64,000 nt of DNA from Alphaproteobacteria bacterium (GTDB lineage: Bacteria; Pseudomonadota; Alphaproteobacteria; Sphingomonadales; Sphingomonadaceae). Below, piece after piece: positions 39,355 to 49,674 of this stretch. Under the pieces are notes generated by a model. That model was not told the origin of the DNA and made no database searches. It was given only the letters and a program-made list of their open reading frames with translations. Each line of letters starts with the position of its first letter. Position 1 is the first letter of the stretch. The stretch spans positions 12,893-76,892 of the forward strand of contig QBLU01000006.1 in assembly GCA_003241875.1 (NCBI GenBank), given 5' to 3'. The position numbers were made by a program, and so were the translations under genes.

Positions 39355-41889
39355 ATGGCGACCAAATTCGATCACAAGCGTGCCGAAGCGCGCTGGCAGC
39401 AGGCATGGGACGCGGCGCAGAGCTTTGCCGCTGATGACGCATCGCCAAAGCCCAAGACCTATGTCCTGGAGATGTTTCCCTATCCGTCGGGGCGCATCCA
39501 CACCGGCCATGTCCGCAACTACACGATGGGCGATGTCATTGCCCGCACCCGGCGCGCGCAGGGTTACGAGGTCTTGCACCCGATGGGTTGGGACGCGTTC
39601 GGCATGCCGGCCGAAAATGCCGCCATGGAGCGCGGCGTCCACCCCGGCGGCTGGACCCGCGCCAATATCGCGGCGATGCGCTCGCAGCTGAAACGGCTGG
39701 GCTTTGCCCTCGACTGGAGCCGAGAGCTCGCCACCTGCGAGCCCGAATATTACGGCCAGGAACAGGCACTGTTCCTCGATCTGCTCGCCGCCGGCCTCGT
39801 CTATCGCAAGGAATCGGCGGTCAACTGGGACCCCGTCGACATGACGGTGCTGGCCAATGAACAGGTCATCGACGGCCGCGGCTGGCGGTCCGGCGCCATC
39901 GTCGAGCGGCGCCGGCTGAGCCAGTGGTTCCTCAAGATCACCGATTTCGCCGAGGACCTGCTCGACGGGTTGGGCACGCTCGAGAACTGGCCCGAAAAGG
40001 TCCGGCTGATGCAGGAAAACTGGATCGGCAAGTCGCGGGGCATGCGCTTCACCTTCCAGGTCGACGGTAGCGACACGAAATTCGACGTGTTCACGACGCG
40101 CCCCGACACGATGTTCGGCGCCAGCTTTGCCGCCCTCGCGCCCGATCACCCGATCAGCACGTCGCTGGCCGAAACCGACCCCGGTCTTGCCGCCTTCATC
40201 GCCGAATGCCGCGCCGGCGGGACAGCCACGGCGGACATCGAGGGCCAGGAGAAAAAGGGTCATGACACCGGGCTGAGCGTGGTCCATCCGCTCGACCCGG
40301 CCATCAAGCTGCCGGTGTTCGTCGCCAATTTCGTGCTGATGGACTATGGCACCGGCGCCATCTTCGGCTGCCCGGCGCACGACCAGCGCGATCTCGATTT
40401 CGCCCGCAAATACCAGCTGCCCGTACCCCGCGTCGTCGCGCCGGAAGGCGAGGCCGAAACGCCGGTCCAGGATGAAGCCTATACCGGCCCCGGCGTGCTG
40501 GTGCATTCGCGCTTCCTCGACGGCATGGACGTCGAGGCCGGCAAGGCCGCCGTCATCGCCCGCGCCGAGGCCGAGGGCTGGGGTGCCGGCACGACCGTGT
40601 GGCGGCTGCGCGACTGGGGCGTGTCGCGCCAGCGCTATTGGGGCACGCCGATCCCGATCATCCATTGCGACGATTGCGGCGTCGTGCCGGTGCCCAAGGC
40701 GCAGCTGCCGGTCGTCCTGCCCGAAGACGTCAGCTTCGACATCCCCGGCAATCCGCTCGACCGCCACCCGACGTGGCGCCATGTCGACTGCCCCACCTGT
40801 GGCAAGCCGGCGCGGCGCGAGACCGACACGCTCGACACCTTCGTCGATTCGTCCTGGTATTTCATCCGCTTTGCCAGTTCGCCCGATGATCGGCCGTTCG
40901 ATCCGGCGGTGGCCGAACAATGGCTGCCGGTCGGCCAGTATATCGGCGGCGTCGAGCATGCCATCCTGCACCTGCTCTATGCGCGGTTCTGGACGCGCGC
41001 GCTGGCGCACATCGGCCGGCTGAACGTCACCGAGCCCTTTGCCGGGCTGTTCACCCAGGGCATGGTCACCCACGAGACCTATTCGCGGCCGCAGGGCGAA
41101 GGGCACGCGCCGCTCTATTTCAGCCCCGATGAAGTTGACCGGTCGAGCACCGGGGCGGTGCTCAGGTCCGATGGAGCGCCGGTCGAGGTCGGCCGCGTCA
41201 TCAAGATGTCGAAGTCGAAGAAGAACGTCATCGACCCCGACGCCTATCTCGAAACCTATGGTGCCGATGCCGTGCGCTGGTTCGTGCTGTCGGATTCGCC
41301 GCCGGAACGCGACCTGGCCTGGTCCGATGCCGGCATCGACGGCGCCTGGCGCTTCGTGCAGCGCGTCTGGCGGCTCGCCGAAGATGTTTCCGAGGCGCCG
41401 GCCGGCGTGCTCGACGCCGATCCCCGGCTGGCACGGGCGCTGCACAAGACCATCGCCGCCATCACCGCCGACATCGACAAGCTGCAGTTCAACAAGGCGA
41501 TCGCCCGCCTGTACGAGCTGGTCAGCACCATCGAGCGCGCCGCCGCGTCGCCGACCCGTGTCGAGGCGGTGACGACGCTGTTGCGCCTGTGCGCGCCGAT
41601 GGTGCCGCACCTGGCCGAGGAGGCCTGGGCGCTGCTCGGCCAGCCCGGCTTGATCGTCGACGCGCCCTGGCCGGTGGCCGATCCGGCGCTGCTCGTCGAC
41701 GATACGGTGACCATCGCGATCCAGGTCAACGGCAAGCTGAAGGACAGTTTCGAATTCGCCCGCGGCGCCGATCGTGCCATGGTGGAGGCCGAGGTGCTGG
41801 TTCGCGAAAAGGTCATCCGGGCCTTGGAGGGCCGGGCCCCGAAAAAGGTGATCGTCGTGCCCGATCGGCTGGTGAACCTTGTCGCGTAA
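39355..41889 (+). CDS. leuS: Leucyl-tRNA synthetase
   Basis: An 844-residue class-I synthetase. The HIGH motif is HTGH in [11 protein letters not shown] near residue 48, and KMSKSKKN near 620 is the KMSKS loop. The CP1 editing domain has TTRPDTMFG and [17 protein letters not shown], the deacylation site. A zinc-like cysteine pair pattern is present in CDDCGVVP and CPTCGKPA. It charges tRNA-Leu in the cytoplasm. The lptE start overlaps its stop by eleven bases. Confidence 0.97.
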   Translation: MATKFDHKRAEARWQQAWDAAQSFAADDASPKPKTYVLEMFPYPSGRIHTGHVRNYTMGDVIARTRRAQGYEVLHPMGWDAFGMPAENAAMERGVHPGGWTRANIAAMRSQLKRLGFALDWSRELATCEPEYYGQEQALFLDLLAAGLVYRKESAVNWDPVDMTVLANEQVIDGRGWRSGAIVERRRLSQWFLKITDFAEDLLDGLGTLENWPEKVRLMQENWIGKSRGMRFTFQVDGSDTKFDVFTTRPDTMFGASFAALAPDHPISTSLAETDPGLAAFIAECRAGGTATADIEGQEKKGHDTGLSVVHPLDPAIKLPVFVANFVLMDYGTGAIFGCPAHDQRDLDFARKYQLPVPRVVAPEGEAETPVQDEAYTGPGVLVHSRFLDGMDVEAGKAAVIARAEAEGWGAGTTVWRLRDWGVSRQRYWGTPIPIIHCDDCGVVPVPKAQLPVVLPEDVSFDIPGNPLDRHPTWRHVDCPTCGKPARRETDTLDTFVDSSWYFIRFASSPDDRPFDPAVAEQWLPVGQYIGGVEHAILHLLYARFWTRALAHIGRLNVTEPFAGLFTQGMVTHETYSRPQGEGHAPLYFSPDEVDRSSTGAVLRSDGAPVEVGRVIKMSKSKKNVIDPDAYLETYGADAVRWFVLSDSPPERDLAWSDAGIDGAWRFVQRVWRLAEDVSEAPAGVLDADPRLARALHKTIAAITADIDKLQFNKAIARLYELVSTIERAAASPTRVEAVTTLLRLCAPMVPHLAEEAWALLGQPGLIVDAPWPVADPALLVDDTVTIAIQVNGKLKDSFEFARGADRAMVEAEVLVREKVIRALEGRAPKKVIVVPDRLVNLVA

Positions 41890-42394
41890 CGCTGCCCTGC
41901 TGGCGCTGGGCCTGTCACTGGCCGGCTGTGGCCTGTCGCCGGTCTATTCGGGCGGCAGCGCCAGCGCACCGGCGGTGCTCGCGGCGCAGGTTGCGATCGC
42001 ACCGATCCCCGATCGCGCCGGCTTTCTGGTCCGCGAGGCGTTGCTCGACCGCCTGGGTCAGCCGACCGAGGATGTCCGCTACCGTCTCGAAGTCGAGCTC
42101 GACGACCAGATCGTCGGTTTCGGTGTCCGCGGCGATAACTCGGTGGCGCGCGAGCGACGCACGCTGCGGGCGCGCTATCGCCTCGTCGAGGCGAGCACCA
42201 ATACCGTCGTTGTCGATGCGACCGCCGGTTCGGATGCCGGTATCGATCGCGTCAGCTCGAATTTCGCCGTTGTCGCAGCCGAAACCACCGCGCTGGAACG
42301 CTTGTCCACGGAAATCGCCCGACAAATTGCGGCGCGCCTGGCGCTCTATGCCCGGACGGCGGCGCCGACCGCAGGTCTCGCTGCCGCCAAGTGA
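41879..42394 (+). CDS. lptE: LPS assembly lipoprotein LptE
   Basis: A 171-residue lipoprotein with the signal [11 protein letters not shown] (Cys in the lipobox) and the LptE-type start GLSPVYSG. It plugs the LptD barrel, which inserts lipopolysaccharide in the outer membrane. Its start is a TTG at 41879, inside the leuS end, and its stop shares bases with the holA GTG start. leuS-lptE-holA is a common alphaproteobacterial order. Confidence 0.87.
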   Translation: MSRNAALLALGLSLAGCGLSPVYSGGSASAPAVLAAQVAIAPIPDRAGFLVREALLDRLGQPTEDVRYRLEVELDDQIVGFGVRGDNSVARERRTLRARYRLVEASTNTVVVDATAGSDAGIDRVSSNFAVVAAETTALERLSTEIARQIAARLALYARTAAPTAGLAAAK

Positions 42395-43416
42395 AGGTCG
42401 ACACGGCCCGCATCCAGGGGTTGGTCCGGCGCTGGGCCGACGATGTCCGGCTGGTCCTGCTCTATGGGCAGGACGACGCGGCGTCCCGCGATTTCGCCGA
42501 CCAGCTGGCGCGACAGTTCGCCGATCCGGCAAACCCGATGGCGGTCGAAACCATCGATGGCGCCGCGCTGGCCAAGGATCCGCAAGCCCTCGCCGCCGCC
42601 GCCGGCGCCATGTCGATGTTCGGCGACCGCACGCTGGTGCGCGTCGACAGCCTGACCGAGGACGGATTGGAGGCGCTCGTCTCGCTGTTCTCGGCGCCGG
42701 CCGGAAACCCCGTGGTGGCGACTGCCGGCGCGCTCAAGAAGGGCTCGAAGCTTGTCGCCTGGGCCGAAAAGACCCCCGGCGTGGCGGCGCTGGTCAGTTA
42801 CGAACCCTCGCTGCGGGATGCCTTGCGCCTGGCCACCGAAATCGGCGCGGAATACGGCTTGCGCCCCAGCCGTGACGCCGCGGTGGCGCTGTTCGAAGCA
42901 GGCGGCGGCGATCGCATGGTCATCCGCCGCGAGATCGAAAAGTTGAGCCTGTATCTCGACAGCGCTGTTGATCGGCCAAAGGCTGTTGAAATCGCGGACA
43001 TCGCCGCCATCGGCGTCGGGGCCGGGGACGGCGACCAGTATGCGCTTGTCGCCGCTGTCACCGGGGGGCGCCCGGCCCAGGCGGTCGATCTGCTCGGCCG
43101 CCTGCCGGGCGCCGGCATCGTGGTCCTGCGCGCCCTTGAACGGCGGCTGACGATGCTGCTCGGCCTGCGCGGTGTCGTCGATGGCGGCGCCAGCGTGCAG
43201 AGTGCCGTCGATGGCGCGCGGCCACCGATATTCTGGAAGGAAAAGGACGCCGTGGCCGCCGAGTTGCAGCTGTGGTCGACGCCGTCGCTGGTCCAGGGGC
43301 TGGCGGCCTTGCTGGCCGCCGAGCGTGCGATCAAGACGTCGGGGAGTCTGGGTGAAACCCTCGCCGATGCTGCGATCCTGACCTTGTCACGCCGCGCTGC
43401 GGCTGGTCGGCGTTAA
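42391..43416 (+). CDS. holA: DNA polymerase III delta subunit
   Basis: A 341-residue AAA-type clamp-loader subunit. VLLYGQDDAASRDFADQLAR at the N-terminus is the degenerate P-loop, and TDR-type DRTLVRVDSLTE and VIRREIEKLSLYLD fit HolA. It opens the sliding clamp. A GTG start at 42391 overlaps the lptE stop (GTGA). It is the end of a rightward run; a 429-base gap follows. Confidence 0.9.
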   Translation: MKVDTARIQGLVRRWADDVRLVLLYGQDDAASRDFADQLARQFADPANPMAVETIDGAALAKDPQALAAAAGAMSMFGDRTLVRVDSLTEDGLEALVSLFSAPAGNPVVATAGALKKGSKLVAWAEKTPGVAALVSYEPSLRDALRLATEIGAEYGLRPSRDAAVALFEAGGGDRMVIRREIEKLSLYLDSAVDRPKAVEIADIAAIGVGAGDGDQYALVAAVTGGRPAQAVDLLGRLPGAGIVVLRALERRLTMLLGLRGVVDGGASVQSAVDGARPPIFWKEKDAVAAELQLWSTPSLVQGLAALLAAERAIKTSGSLGETLADAAILTLSRRAAAGRR

Positions 43417-43845
43417 GGTCGATTTCGTCGGGTGGCGCGTACCCCGAGCAACGCCTGTCCTACAGGTACCAAATCGGTTACAGGGTCGAAATACGTCGCT
43501 CTTTGAAATCGATCAGATCAATCACAGCCGGGCCCGGGGCGGGCGCGAAGCCGACCAGAATCCTCCGAACGTGTAAAAGATGGAAAATAACTCGGCTTTC
43601 CACCCGAGATCAGGATCAGGAAATCGATTACAGCAGGGGAGGCTAGGGCCTGTCCTGATGATGAACCCTCGCATTGCCAGGGTGACCATAGGGCCGAAGC
43701 TGATTGGAAGCCCGTGTAGAGTTGCTTGCATCCAAGTTGATCCGCTCAGGCTGAGCTTGTCGAAGCCGCGTCGCAGGGCGGTGCTTGCAGAGGCTTCGAC
43801 AAGCTCAGCCTGAGCGGGCCTTCTTGGTTCGACGACACTGCTACC
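43417..43845. other. Gene-free interval between holA and parB
   Basis: A convergent 429-base gap. Its main content is a long inverted repeat at 43742-43817. No convincing coding sequence is seen; a 69-codon open frame on the minus strand at 43522-43731 has no family features. A few short repeats (ATCGGTTACAGGGTCG-like at 43473 and ATCGATTACAG at 43623) are weak. Nothing else is recognised. Confidence 0.6.
43742..43817. repeat. Palindromic repeat, 26-base arms
   Basis: The 26 bases at 43742-43767 are the exact reverse complement of 43792-43817, with 24 bases between. The arm contains GCTGAGCTTGTCGAAGC, a sequence of the kind that occurs in many copies in sphingomonad genomes as REP-like elements. 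Sitting between the convergent ends of holA and parB, it could terminate or stabilise both messages. Confidence 0.75.
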
Positions 43846-44721
43846 CTAGCTGGTGCCGAGCTTGCCGCACAGCCAGTCGAGCTGATCGAGGCTGGCGAAA
43901 CGGATGGTGATGCTGCCGCTGCCGCCGCCGGGCGCCACCGCAAGGGCGACGGGCATGCCGATCGCCTCGGCAATCTGGACCTCCAAGGCATCGATATTGG
44001 GGTCGCTGCCGCCGGTGCCTGTCGGGGACAAGCCGTGGCGGGGTTTGGCCTGGCCCTTTGCCGACGCAAGTTGCTCCACCGCCCGGACCGAAAGCCCTTC
44101 GGCGACCGCCCGCTTTGCCAGCACCTCGGCAAGCGGTGATCCCGCAAGCGCGCGGGCATGGCCCATCGCCAGCTGCCCCCCTTCGACCAGGGCCTGTACA
44201 GACTCCGGAAGTTCAAGCAATCTCAGCAAGTTAGTGACATGGCTCCGTGACTTTCCGACGATGCCGGCCAGCACCGCCTGGGTATGGCCGAAGTCGTCGA
44301 TGAGCCTCCGATAGCCCCGGGCTTCCTCGATGGCATTGAGGTCGCTGCGCTGGATGTTTTCGATCAGTGCAATCTCGAAGGCGGCGCGATCGTCGAGTGG
44401 CCGCACCACCGCCGGCATTTCGTGCAGGCCGGCCGCCTGTGCGGCACGCCAGCGCCGCTCCCCGGCGATGATCTCGTAGCGGCCGCCGGCGACCGGTCGC
44501 ACCAGGATCGGCTGCAGGACGCCATGCGCACGGACCGAAGCCACGAGCTCGTCCATGGCCTCGGACACGAAGGTGCGGCGGGGCTGCAGCGGATTCGCCG
44601 CAATGTCCGCTATCGCCAGCCGGGCAATGCCGGCGGGGCTGGCACTATCGGTGCTGCGGGCCTCCTCGAGCAGGTCAGACAGTCCGCGGCCATAGCCGGA
44701 AGGGCGTTTTGTTACAGCCAT
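43846..44721 (-). CDS. parB: Chromosome partitioning protein ParB
   Basis: A 291-residue ParB: PLQPRRTFVSEAMDELVASV, CTP-binding GERRWRAAQAAG, a helix-turn-helix from about residue 130 (GHTQAVLAGIVGKSRSHVTNLLRLL) and a C-terminal dimerisation part. It binds parS and spreads as a CTP-dependent clamp. It follows parA with no gap, the last of the run mnmE-mnmG-rsmG-parA-parB. Two parS-like sites are in the same run. Confidence 0.95.
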   Translation of the reverse strand: MAVTKRPSGYGRGLSDLLEEARSTDSASPAGIARLAIADIAANPLQPRRTFVSEAMDELVASVRAHGVLQPILVRPVAGGRYEIIAGERRWRAAQAAGLHEMPAVVRPLDDRAAFEIALIENIQRSDLNAIEEARGYRRLIDDFGHTQAVLAGIVGKSRSHVTNLLRLLELPESVQALVEGGQLAMGHARALAGSPLAEVLAKRAVAEGLSVRAVEQLASAKGQAKPRHGLSPTGTGGSDPNIDALEVQIAEAIGMPVALAVAPGGGSGSITIRFASLDQLDWLCGKLGTS

Positions 44722-45498
44722 TTACGCAACCATTTCGGGAAGAGGTCTGGTCCGCTGGAGCAGTTCGCGGGCGAGGGCAACATAGGCCTCGGAGCCGGCA
44801 CAGCGACTGTCGTAGAGCAACGCCGGCAGGCCGTGGCTCGGGGCCTCGGAAAGCCGGACGTTGCGCGGAATGACCGTGGTGAAGACCTTGTCGCCCATCA
44901 CCGCGCGGACGTCGCTGGCGACATGGTCGGTTAGGCGATTGCGGCGATCGACCATCGTCAACACGATGCCGAGCAGCGACAGTCGGGTATTGAGTTTGCC
45001 GCGCACGCGTTCGATCGTGCCGAGCAACTGGCTCAGTCCCTCGAGCGCAAAGAACTCGCATTGCAGCGGGACCAACACGACATCGGCCGCCGCAAAGGCG
45101 TTGACGGTCAGGAGCCCCAGTGAAGGCGGGCAGTCGATCAGGACCTGGTCATAAGGCGTGAGGCTGGCCAGCGCGTCGGCCAGGCGGTGACTGCGGCGGT
45201 CGGCATCGACAAGCTCGATCTCGGCGCCCGACAGCGCCGGGGTGGACGGCATGATGGTGAGCCCGGGAATGCGGGTCGGCAGCAACGCCTCTTCCGCCGC
45301 GATCTGGCCCAGCAGCACTTCATATGTCGAGGCCCGGCGGGACCGGCGATCGATGCCGAAGCCGGTCGAGGCATTGCCCTGGGGGTCGATGTCCACGACG
45401 AGCACGCTCTGGCCGGCGGCGGCAAGCGCGGTCGCGAGATTGATCGCCGTTGTCGTCTTGCCGACGCCGCCTTTCTGGTTGGCAACAGCGATGATCAT
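44722..45498 (-). CDS. parA: Chromosome partitioning ATPase ParA
   Basis: A 258-residue deviant Walker ATPase: KGGVGKTTTAINLATALA at the N-terminus with both Lys, DIDPQGNASTGFG, and DCPPSLGLLTVNA. It dimerises on ATP and binds DNA to move ParB-parS complexes. Its ATG overlaps the rsmG stop (ATGA), and parB follows directly. Confidence 0.97.
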   Translation of the reverse strand: MIIAVANQKGGVGKTTTAINLATALAAAGQSVLVVDIDPQGNASTGFGIDRRSRRASTYEVLLGQIAAEEALLPTRIPGLTIMPSTPALSGAEIELVDADRRSHRLADALASLTPYDQVLIDCPPSLGLLTVNAFAAADVVLVPLQCEFFALEGLSQLLGTIERVRGKLNTRLSLLGIVLTMVDRRNRLTDHVASDVRAVMGDKVFTTVIPRNVRLSEAPSHGLPALLYDSRCAGSEAYVALARELLQRTRPLPEMVA

Positions 45499-46112
45499 CG
45501 GCGCTTCACTCCTGTGGCGACGACGATGCGCGCGTCGGCATCGGTGAGGCTGGGTACAAGCGCATGTTCAAACGCAAAGCCGCGCAAGGCAAGGGCAACT
45601 TCGTCATGGACACGCATGCCCTTTGGCAAAATCCATTGTGAACCGGAGCCGGCGAAGGGCAGGCACCAGTCGAACAACTGGTTCAGGCCTGCCAGGGCCC
45701 GCGCCGTGATGATGTCGAACTTGGCGCGGGGCAGGCTTTCAATGCGGCGATTCTCGATCGTCACCCGGTCGGCCAGGCCCGTTTGCGCCACGACCTCCGC
45801 GAGAAAGCGGCATTTCTTGGCGATCGATTCGACGAGCGTAACGCGTGCCGTCGGGTCGAGCAGGGCGATTACCAGCCCCGGAAAGCCGGCGCCGGCGCCC
45901 ACATCGAGCCATGACTTGCCCGGCCCAGCGATCGGCAGCAACTGCGCCGAGTCGGCAAAGTGACGATCCCACAGCGTCGGCAGGGTGCTCGGCCCGACGA
46001 GATTGAGGCGCGTTTGCCAGTCCGTCAGAAGGTCGGCGTAGATGTCGAACAGCACCAATGTTTCACGTGGAACATCGAACCTCGCCACAAACGCCTCGCG
46101 CGATTCGCTCAT
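45495..46112 (-). CDS. rsmG: 16S rRNA m7G527 methyltransferase
   Basis: A 205-residue SAM-dependent methyltransferase that modifies G527 of 16S rRNA. The SAM motif is [18 protein letters not shown], and [12 protein letters not shown] and [11 protein letters not shown] fit the family. A parS-like site lies inside its coding sequence, in the codons for FDVPRETLV near residue 15, as is seen in other bacteria. It overlaps both neighbours (ATGA). Confidence 0.95.
   Translation of the reverse strand: MSESREAFVARFDVPRETLVLFDIYADLLTDWQTRLNLVGPSTLPTLWDRHFADSAQLLPIAGPGKSWLDVGAGAGFPGLVIALLDPTARVTLVESIAKKCRFLAEVVAQTGLADRVTIENRRIESLPRAKFDIITARALAGLNQLFDWCLPFAGSGSQWILPKGMRVHDEVALALRGFAFEHALVPSLTDADARIVVATGVKRR
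46059..46074. promoter_or_regulatory. parS-like site inside rsmG
   Basis: TGTTTCACGTGGAACA matches the parS consensus TGTTTCACGTGAAACA at 15 of 16 positions. It lies in the 5' part of the rsmG coding sequence. Confidence 0.85.
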
Positions 46113-47947
46113 GCCGCATGCCGGCGCGCGAAGGGCAACAGCGCGATAAGGGCAGCCGGCGTGATGCCCGGCACGCGGCCGGCAGCGCCCAAAGTTGGGG
46201 GGCGTGCCGCACCGAGTCGGTCTGCCATCTCGTGGCTGAGACCAGGCACGCGGCGATAATCGATATCAGCCACGATCGTCATGCCCTCGTCGCGCCGGAA
46301 GTTCTGGACGTCCTGATCCTGTCGTTCGAGGTATCGCGCATAGTTCGCATCGACCACGAGCGAAGCCCAAAGCGCCGCAGGGATGGCCTGCAACGAGGGC
46401 CAAACGCGCACTGCCACGTCCCGATCGACAGCCGGAAAGCGGAGCCAATCAAACGCCGTGCGAACGACTCCGTCCTGTCGCGCATCGACCCCCGCGGCCG
46501 CGATCACGCTCGGCGACGCCGTACAGCTGTCCAACAACGCCCGCGCACCGCGCCGCTTTTCCGAGTCTGTTTCGAAGCGCGCTTTACGTTCCGCAGACAC
46601 CAGCCCGGCTGCAACACCCATGGGTGTCAATCTGTCGGCTGCATTGTCTGTGCGCAGTCGCAGCCGATACTCGGCGCGTGAGGTGAACATGCGATAGGGT
46701 TCGGAGACGCCGTGCGTCGTCAGATCGTCAATCATCACACCGATGTAGGCGCTGGCGCGATCGACGATGATGCTCGGCTTGTCCAGTGCATGCGCCGCCG
46801 CGTTAGCACCGGCAATCAGGCCCTGCGCCGCCGCCTCTTCGTAGCCCGTCGTGCCATTGATCTGGCCTGCTAGATACAGCCCCGTCATGGCAGCGACCGC
46901 GAGCGTCGGCGTCAGCGCGCGCGGATCGACATGATCATATTCGATGGCATAGCCGGGCCGCAGAATCCGTGCGCGCTCCAGGCCTGCGATGGTCGCGATG
47001 AATTCTGCCTGCACGTCAGCGGGCAGGGATGTCGACAATCCGTTGGGATAGACGGTGATGTCGCGATAGCCTTCCGGCTCGAGGAAGATCTGATGGCCGT
47101 CACGGTCGCCGAACCGCACCACCTTGTCCTCGATCGAGGGGCAATAGCGCGGTCCTTGCGAATCGATGTGCCCGCCGTAAAGCGCCGATTTCGAAAGGTT
47201 GTCGGCAATGATGCGATGGGTGCGGACATTCGTGCGCGTTACTGCACAGGGCAGAGACGGCGTCGACGACGCGGCCCCGGTACCCAGTTGCGGCGCCTCG
47301 GCATCGCCATGTTGCCACTCAACCCGGGCCCAATCGATCGTGCGACCGTCGAGACGCGCCGGCGTTCCGGTCTTGAGTCGCTGCACCGGCAGCCCAAGCG
47401 CGCGTAGCGCATCGCCGAGCGTCGAGGCTGCCGCATCGGCCCGTCCCCCGGCAGTCCGCTGGTGTCCCAGGTGCATGACGCCACCGAGAAATGTCCCGGT
47501 TGTCATGACAGTGGCGCGCGCCCTGACGACACCAGCTGCCGTTCGAACGCCGACGACGCGTCCTTGCTCGACGAGCAGTTCACGCACTTCGGCAACGATG
47601 ATCGACAAGTTGGGGAAACCGGCCAGCGCCTCAGCCATTGCGCTCCGATAGCGTTGCCGGTCGACCTGCGCCCGTGGGCCATGCACGGCCGGCCCCTTGG
47701 ATCTGTTGAGCACGCGCGATTGCAGGCGCGCCAGGTCAGTCACCCGGCCCATGATCCCGTCGAGCGCGTCAATCTCGCAGACCAGATGGCCCTTGCCGAT
47801 GCCACCGACAGCAGGATTGCATGACAAGGTTCCCGGGTCGGCAGCGTTCAATGTCAACAGAGCGACCCGCACGCCCATGCGCGCTGCGGCGGCGGCGGCT
47901 TCGCAGCCGGCATGGCCGGCACCGATGACGAGGACATCGAATTCCAT
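46109..47947 (-). CDS. mnmG: tRNA uridine-34 modification enzyme MnmG
   Basis: A 612-residue FAD protein. FAD motif [19 protein letters not shown] at the start, [30 protein letters not shown], and [14 protein letters not shown] later. With MnmE it adds the aminomethyl group at U34 of several tRNAs. It lies between mnmE and rsmG, the usual order near alphaproteobacterial parAB. The start overlaps nothing; 78 bases separate it from mnmE, holding a parS site. Confidence 0.97.
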   Translation of the reverse strand: MEFDVLVIGAGHAGCEAAAAAARMGVRVALLTLNAADPGTLSCNPAVGGIGKGHLVCEIDALDGIMGRVTDLARLQSRVLNRSKGPAVHGPRAQVDRQRYRSAMAEALAGFPNLSIIVAEVRELLVEQGRVVGVRTAAGVVRARATVMTTGTFLGGVMHLGHQRTAGGRADAAASTLGDALRALGLPVQRLKTGTPARLDGRTIDWARVEWQHGDAEAPQLGTGAASSTPSLPCAVTRTNVRTHRIIADNLSKSALYGGHIDSQGPRYCPSIEDKVVRFGDRDGHQIFLEPEGYRDITVYPNGLSTSLPADVQAEFIATIAGLERARILRPGYAIEYDHVDPRALTPTLAVAAMTGLYLAGQINGTTGYEEAAAQGLIAGANAAAHALDKPSIIVDRASAYIGVMIDDLTTHGVSEPYRMFTSRAEYRLRLRTDNAADRLTPMGVAAGLVSAERKARFETDSEKRRGARALLDSCTASPSVIAAAGVDARQDGVVRTAFDWLRFPAVDRDVAVRVWPSLQAIPAALWASLVVDANYARYLERQDQDVQNFRRDEGMTIVADIDYRRVPGLSHEMADRLGAARPPTLGAAGRVPGITPAALIALLPFARRHAA

Positions 47948-47977
47948 GACGGCGGTCTGTAGCGTGTCTTGGCAGAA

Positions 47978-47993
47978 TGTTCCACGTGGAACA
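47978..47993. promoter_or_regulatory. parS-like site between mnmE and mnmG
   Basis: TGTTCCACGTGGAACA is a perfect 16-base palindrome, two changes from the parS consensus TGTTTCACGTGAAACA, and both changes are symmetric. It is in the 78-base gap between mnmG and mnmE. Confidence 0.85.
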
Positions 47994-48025
47994 CCGGCTG
48001 ATTACAGCAGCGCGGTAAGGCGTGG

Positions 48026-49324
48026 CTATTTCCCGATACAGAAGCGCGAGAAGATGCGGTCAAGCACATCGTCGACGCCCACACGACCGGCGATCTGGCC
48101 GAACGCCGACGCCGCATGGCGCAAACTCTCTGCCCTCAGGACCGCATCATCGGTGTCGGCGGCTTCGGCCAGGGCAGCGCCTGCTGCAACAAACGCCTCT
48201 CGATGGCGGGCATGGGACAGGAGCACGGACTCCCCGGGGCGAACGGTGGACTTTGCCCATTCGACGAGCCAGGACCGCAGCGTTTCCATGCCATCACCGC
48301 GGGTGGCGGAGACAAGGATCGCGGCCGCCGGCGCCAGCGCGCCAAGATCGGATTTGTTGACAACAACCAGGCCCGCATCCGGCGACGTCGAACAGGTTCC
48401 GTCGGAGACGTGCATCACCAAGTCTGCCGCGCTTGCACGGGCGCGTGCCCTGCGGATGCCCTCGGCCTCGACGACGTCCTCGGTTTCACGCAATCCGGCG
48501 GTATCGATCAACGTCGCTGCGACGCCTCCGAGATCAACCGGGACCTCGATGGGATCACGGGTGGTGCCGGCAAACGGCGAGACAATGGCAGCATTTCGCA
48601 GCGACAACGCATTGACGATGCTTGACTTTCCAACATTCGGCGGTCCGGTCACGGCAATGGTCAGGCCGTCGCGGATGCGAGCCCCGCGCGACGCATCGGC
48701 AACCAGGGCGTCGATCTCGTCGACCAAGCCGCGCAGCCTGGCCCTCGCCACGACCTGCAAGCGATCGGCGACATCGGCTTCGTCCTCGGCAAAATCGAGC
48801 GCAGCCTCGGCGTCGGCCAGCACATCGAGGCAGCGGCTGCGCCAGGCGTCGGCGGCGCGGCTCAGGGCTCCGCCGGTGAGGGCCAGCGCCTGGCGTCGCT
48901 GCGCCGACGTTTCCGCAGCCACAAGATCGGCGACACCCTCGACCTGTGCAAGGTCGAGCCGATTGTTGACGAAGGCGCGGCGGGTGAACTCCCCCGGTTC
49001 GGCGAGGCGGATGCCGTCCATCGACAGCAGGGCGCCCAGCACGCCGCTGATCACTGCGGAGCCGCCATGGAGGTGCAGTTCCGCCAGGTCTTCGCCGGTT
49101 GCCGTCGCCGGCCCCGGAAAAACCACCACCATCGCCCTATCAAGCAGGCTGCCATCGGCCGGGTCGACAAGGCGACGAAGCGACAGGCGGCGCGGTTCCG
49201 GCATCTCGGCGCTGATCAACGAACCCACGGCGGCCCAAGCCAGCGGACCCGAAATGCGGACCACGGCAATAGCGGCAGGTGGTCGCCCCGATGCCAGGGC
49301 GACAATCGTGGCGGCGCCTTTCAT
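48026..49324 (-). CDS. mnmE: tRNA modification GTPase MnmE
   Basis: A 432-residue GTPase. An N-terminal tetrahydrofolate-binding domain (IAVVRISGP, LHLHGGSAVISGV), a G domain near residue 215 (GPPNVGKSSIVNAL, FAGTTRDPIEV, DTAGLRETED), and the C-terminal CIGK motif with the modification Cys. It works with MnmG on U34 of tRNA. The ATG at 49324 gives the family start (MKGAATIVALASG). DUF6489 lies 22 bases upstream. Confidence 0.96.
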   Translation of the reverse strand: MKGAATIVALASGRPPAAIAVVRISGPLAWAAVGSLISAEMPEPRRLSLRRLVDPADGSLLDRAMVVVFPGPATATGEDLAELHLHGGSAVISGVLGALLSMDGIRLAEPGEFTRRAFVNNRLDLAQVEGVADLVAAETSAQRRQALALTGGALSRAADAWRSRCLDVLADAEAALDFAEDEADVADRLQVVARARLRGLVDEIDALVADASRGARIRDGLTIAVTGPPNVGKSSIVNALSLRNAAIVSPFAGTTRDPIEVPVDLGGVAATLIDTAGLRETEDVVEAEGIRRARARASAADLVMHVSDGTCSTSPDAGLVVVNKSDLGALAPAAAILVSATRGDGMETLRSWLVEWAKSTVRPGESVLLSHARHREAFVAAGAALAEAADTDDAVLRAESLRHAASAFGQIAGRVGVDDVLDRIFSRFCIGK

Positions 49325-49346
49325 CGCACCGCAAACCGATGGCAAG

Positions 49347-49583
49347 TCATTGGGATGGTTTGGGAATCGCGGCCATGAACATTTTCTGCCACTGCTCGAA
49401 GCCATCGGCGATGCCGGGCATCCAGGCGCGCGTCAGCTTTTCGAAATCGGCTGGCGTCACGCCGTCGGTTATCGTCGACTTCAGCTTGTCGAGATACAGG
49501 TCGTGGACCGGCGTCAGGTCGGGCAGGCCGAAGAAGGCCCGCGCCTCCTGCGGCGTGCATTCGATGTCGAAGCTGACCTTCAT
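49347..49583 (-). CDS. DUF6489 family small protein
   Basis: A 78-residue protein whose sequence (MKVSFDIECTPQEARAFFGL, PDLTPVHDLYLDKL, and WQKMFMAAIP) is the DUF6489 type of alphaproteobacteria. It often follows or precedes phasin-like or mnmE genes; its role is unknown. The ATG at 49583 is used because the sequence upstream in frame is not family-like. It is divergent from the dienelactone hydrolase with 91 bases between. Confidence 0.72.
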   Translation of the reverse strand: MKVSFDIECTPQEARAFFGLPDLTPVHDLYLDKLKSTITDGVTPADFEKLTRAWMPGIADGFEQWQKMFMAAIPKPSQ

Positions 49584-49674
49584 GACGGCGGCCTTTTCCT
49601 GTTCGGGTTGCCGCTTGGCAGCCTTCCGGGCGGAGTTTAGCGTCCGGAGCAGCAGAATCGCAAGGAGCAGCACC

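Noticed and set aside
39355-43416. Frameshift in leuS, lptE or holA, since the starts overlap oddly
   Set aside because: Each protein is full length with all motifs; the overlaps (TTG and GTG starts) are normal coupling.
43499-43510. boxA-like GCTCTTTGAAAT, suggestive of an rRNA leader
   Set aside because: No rRNA or tRNA sequence follows, and the flanking genes are holA and parB.
43522-43731. Possible small gene in the holA-parB gap
   Set aside because: No ribosome site, no family and biased composition; the gap is better explained as repeat-bearing.
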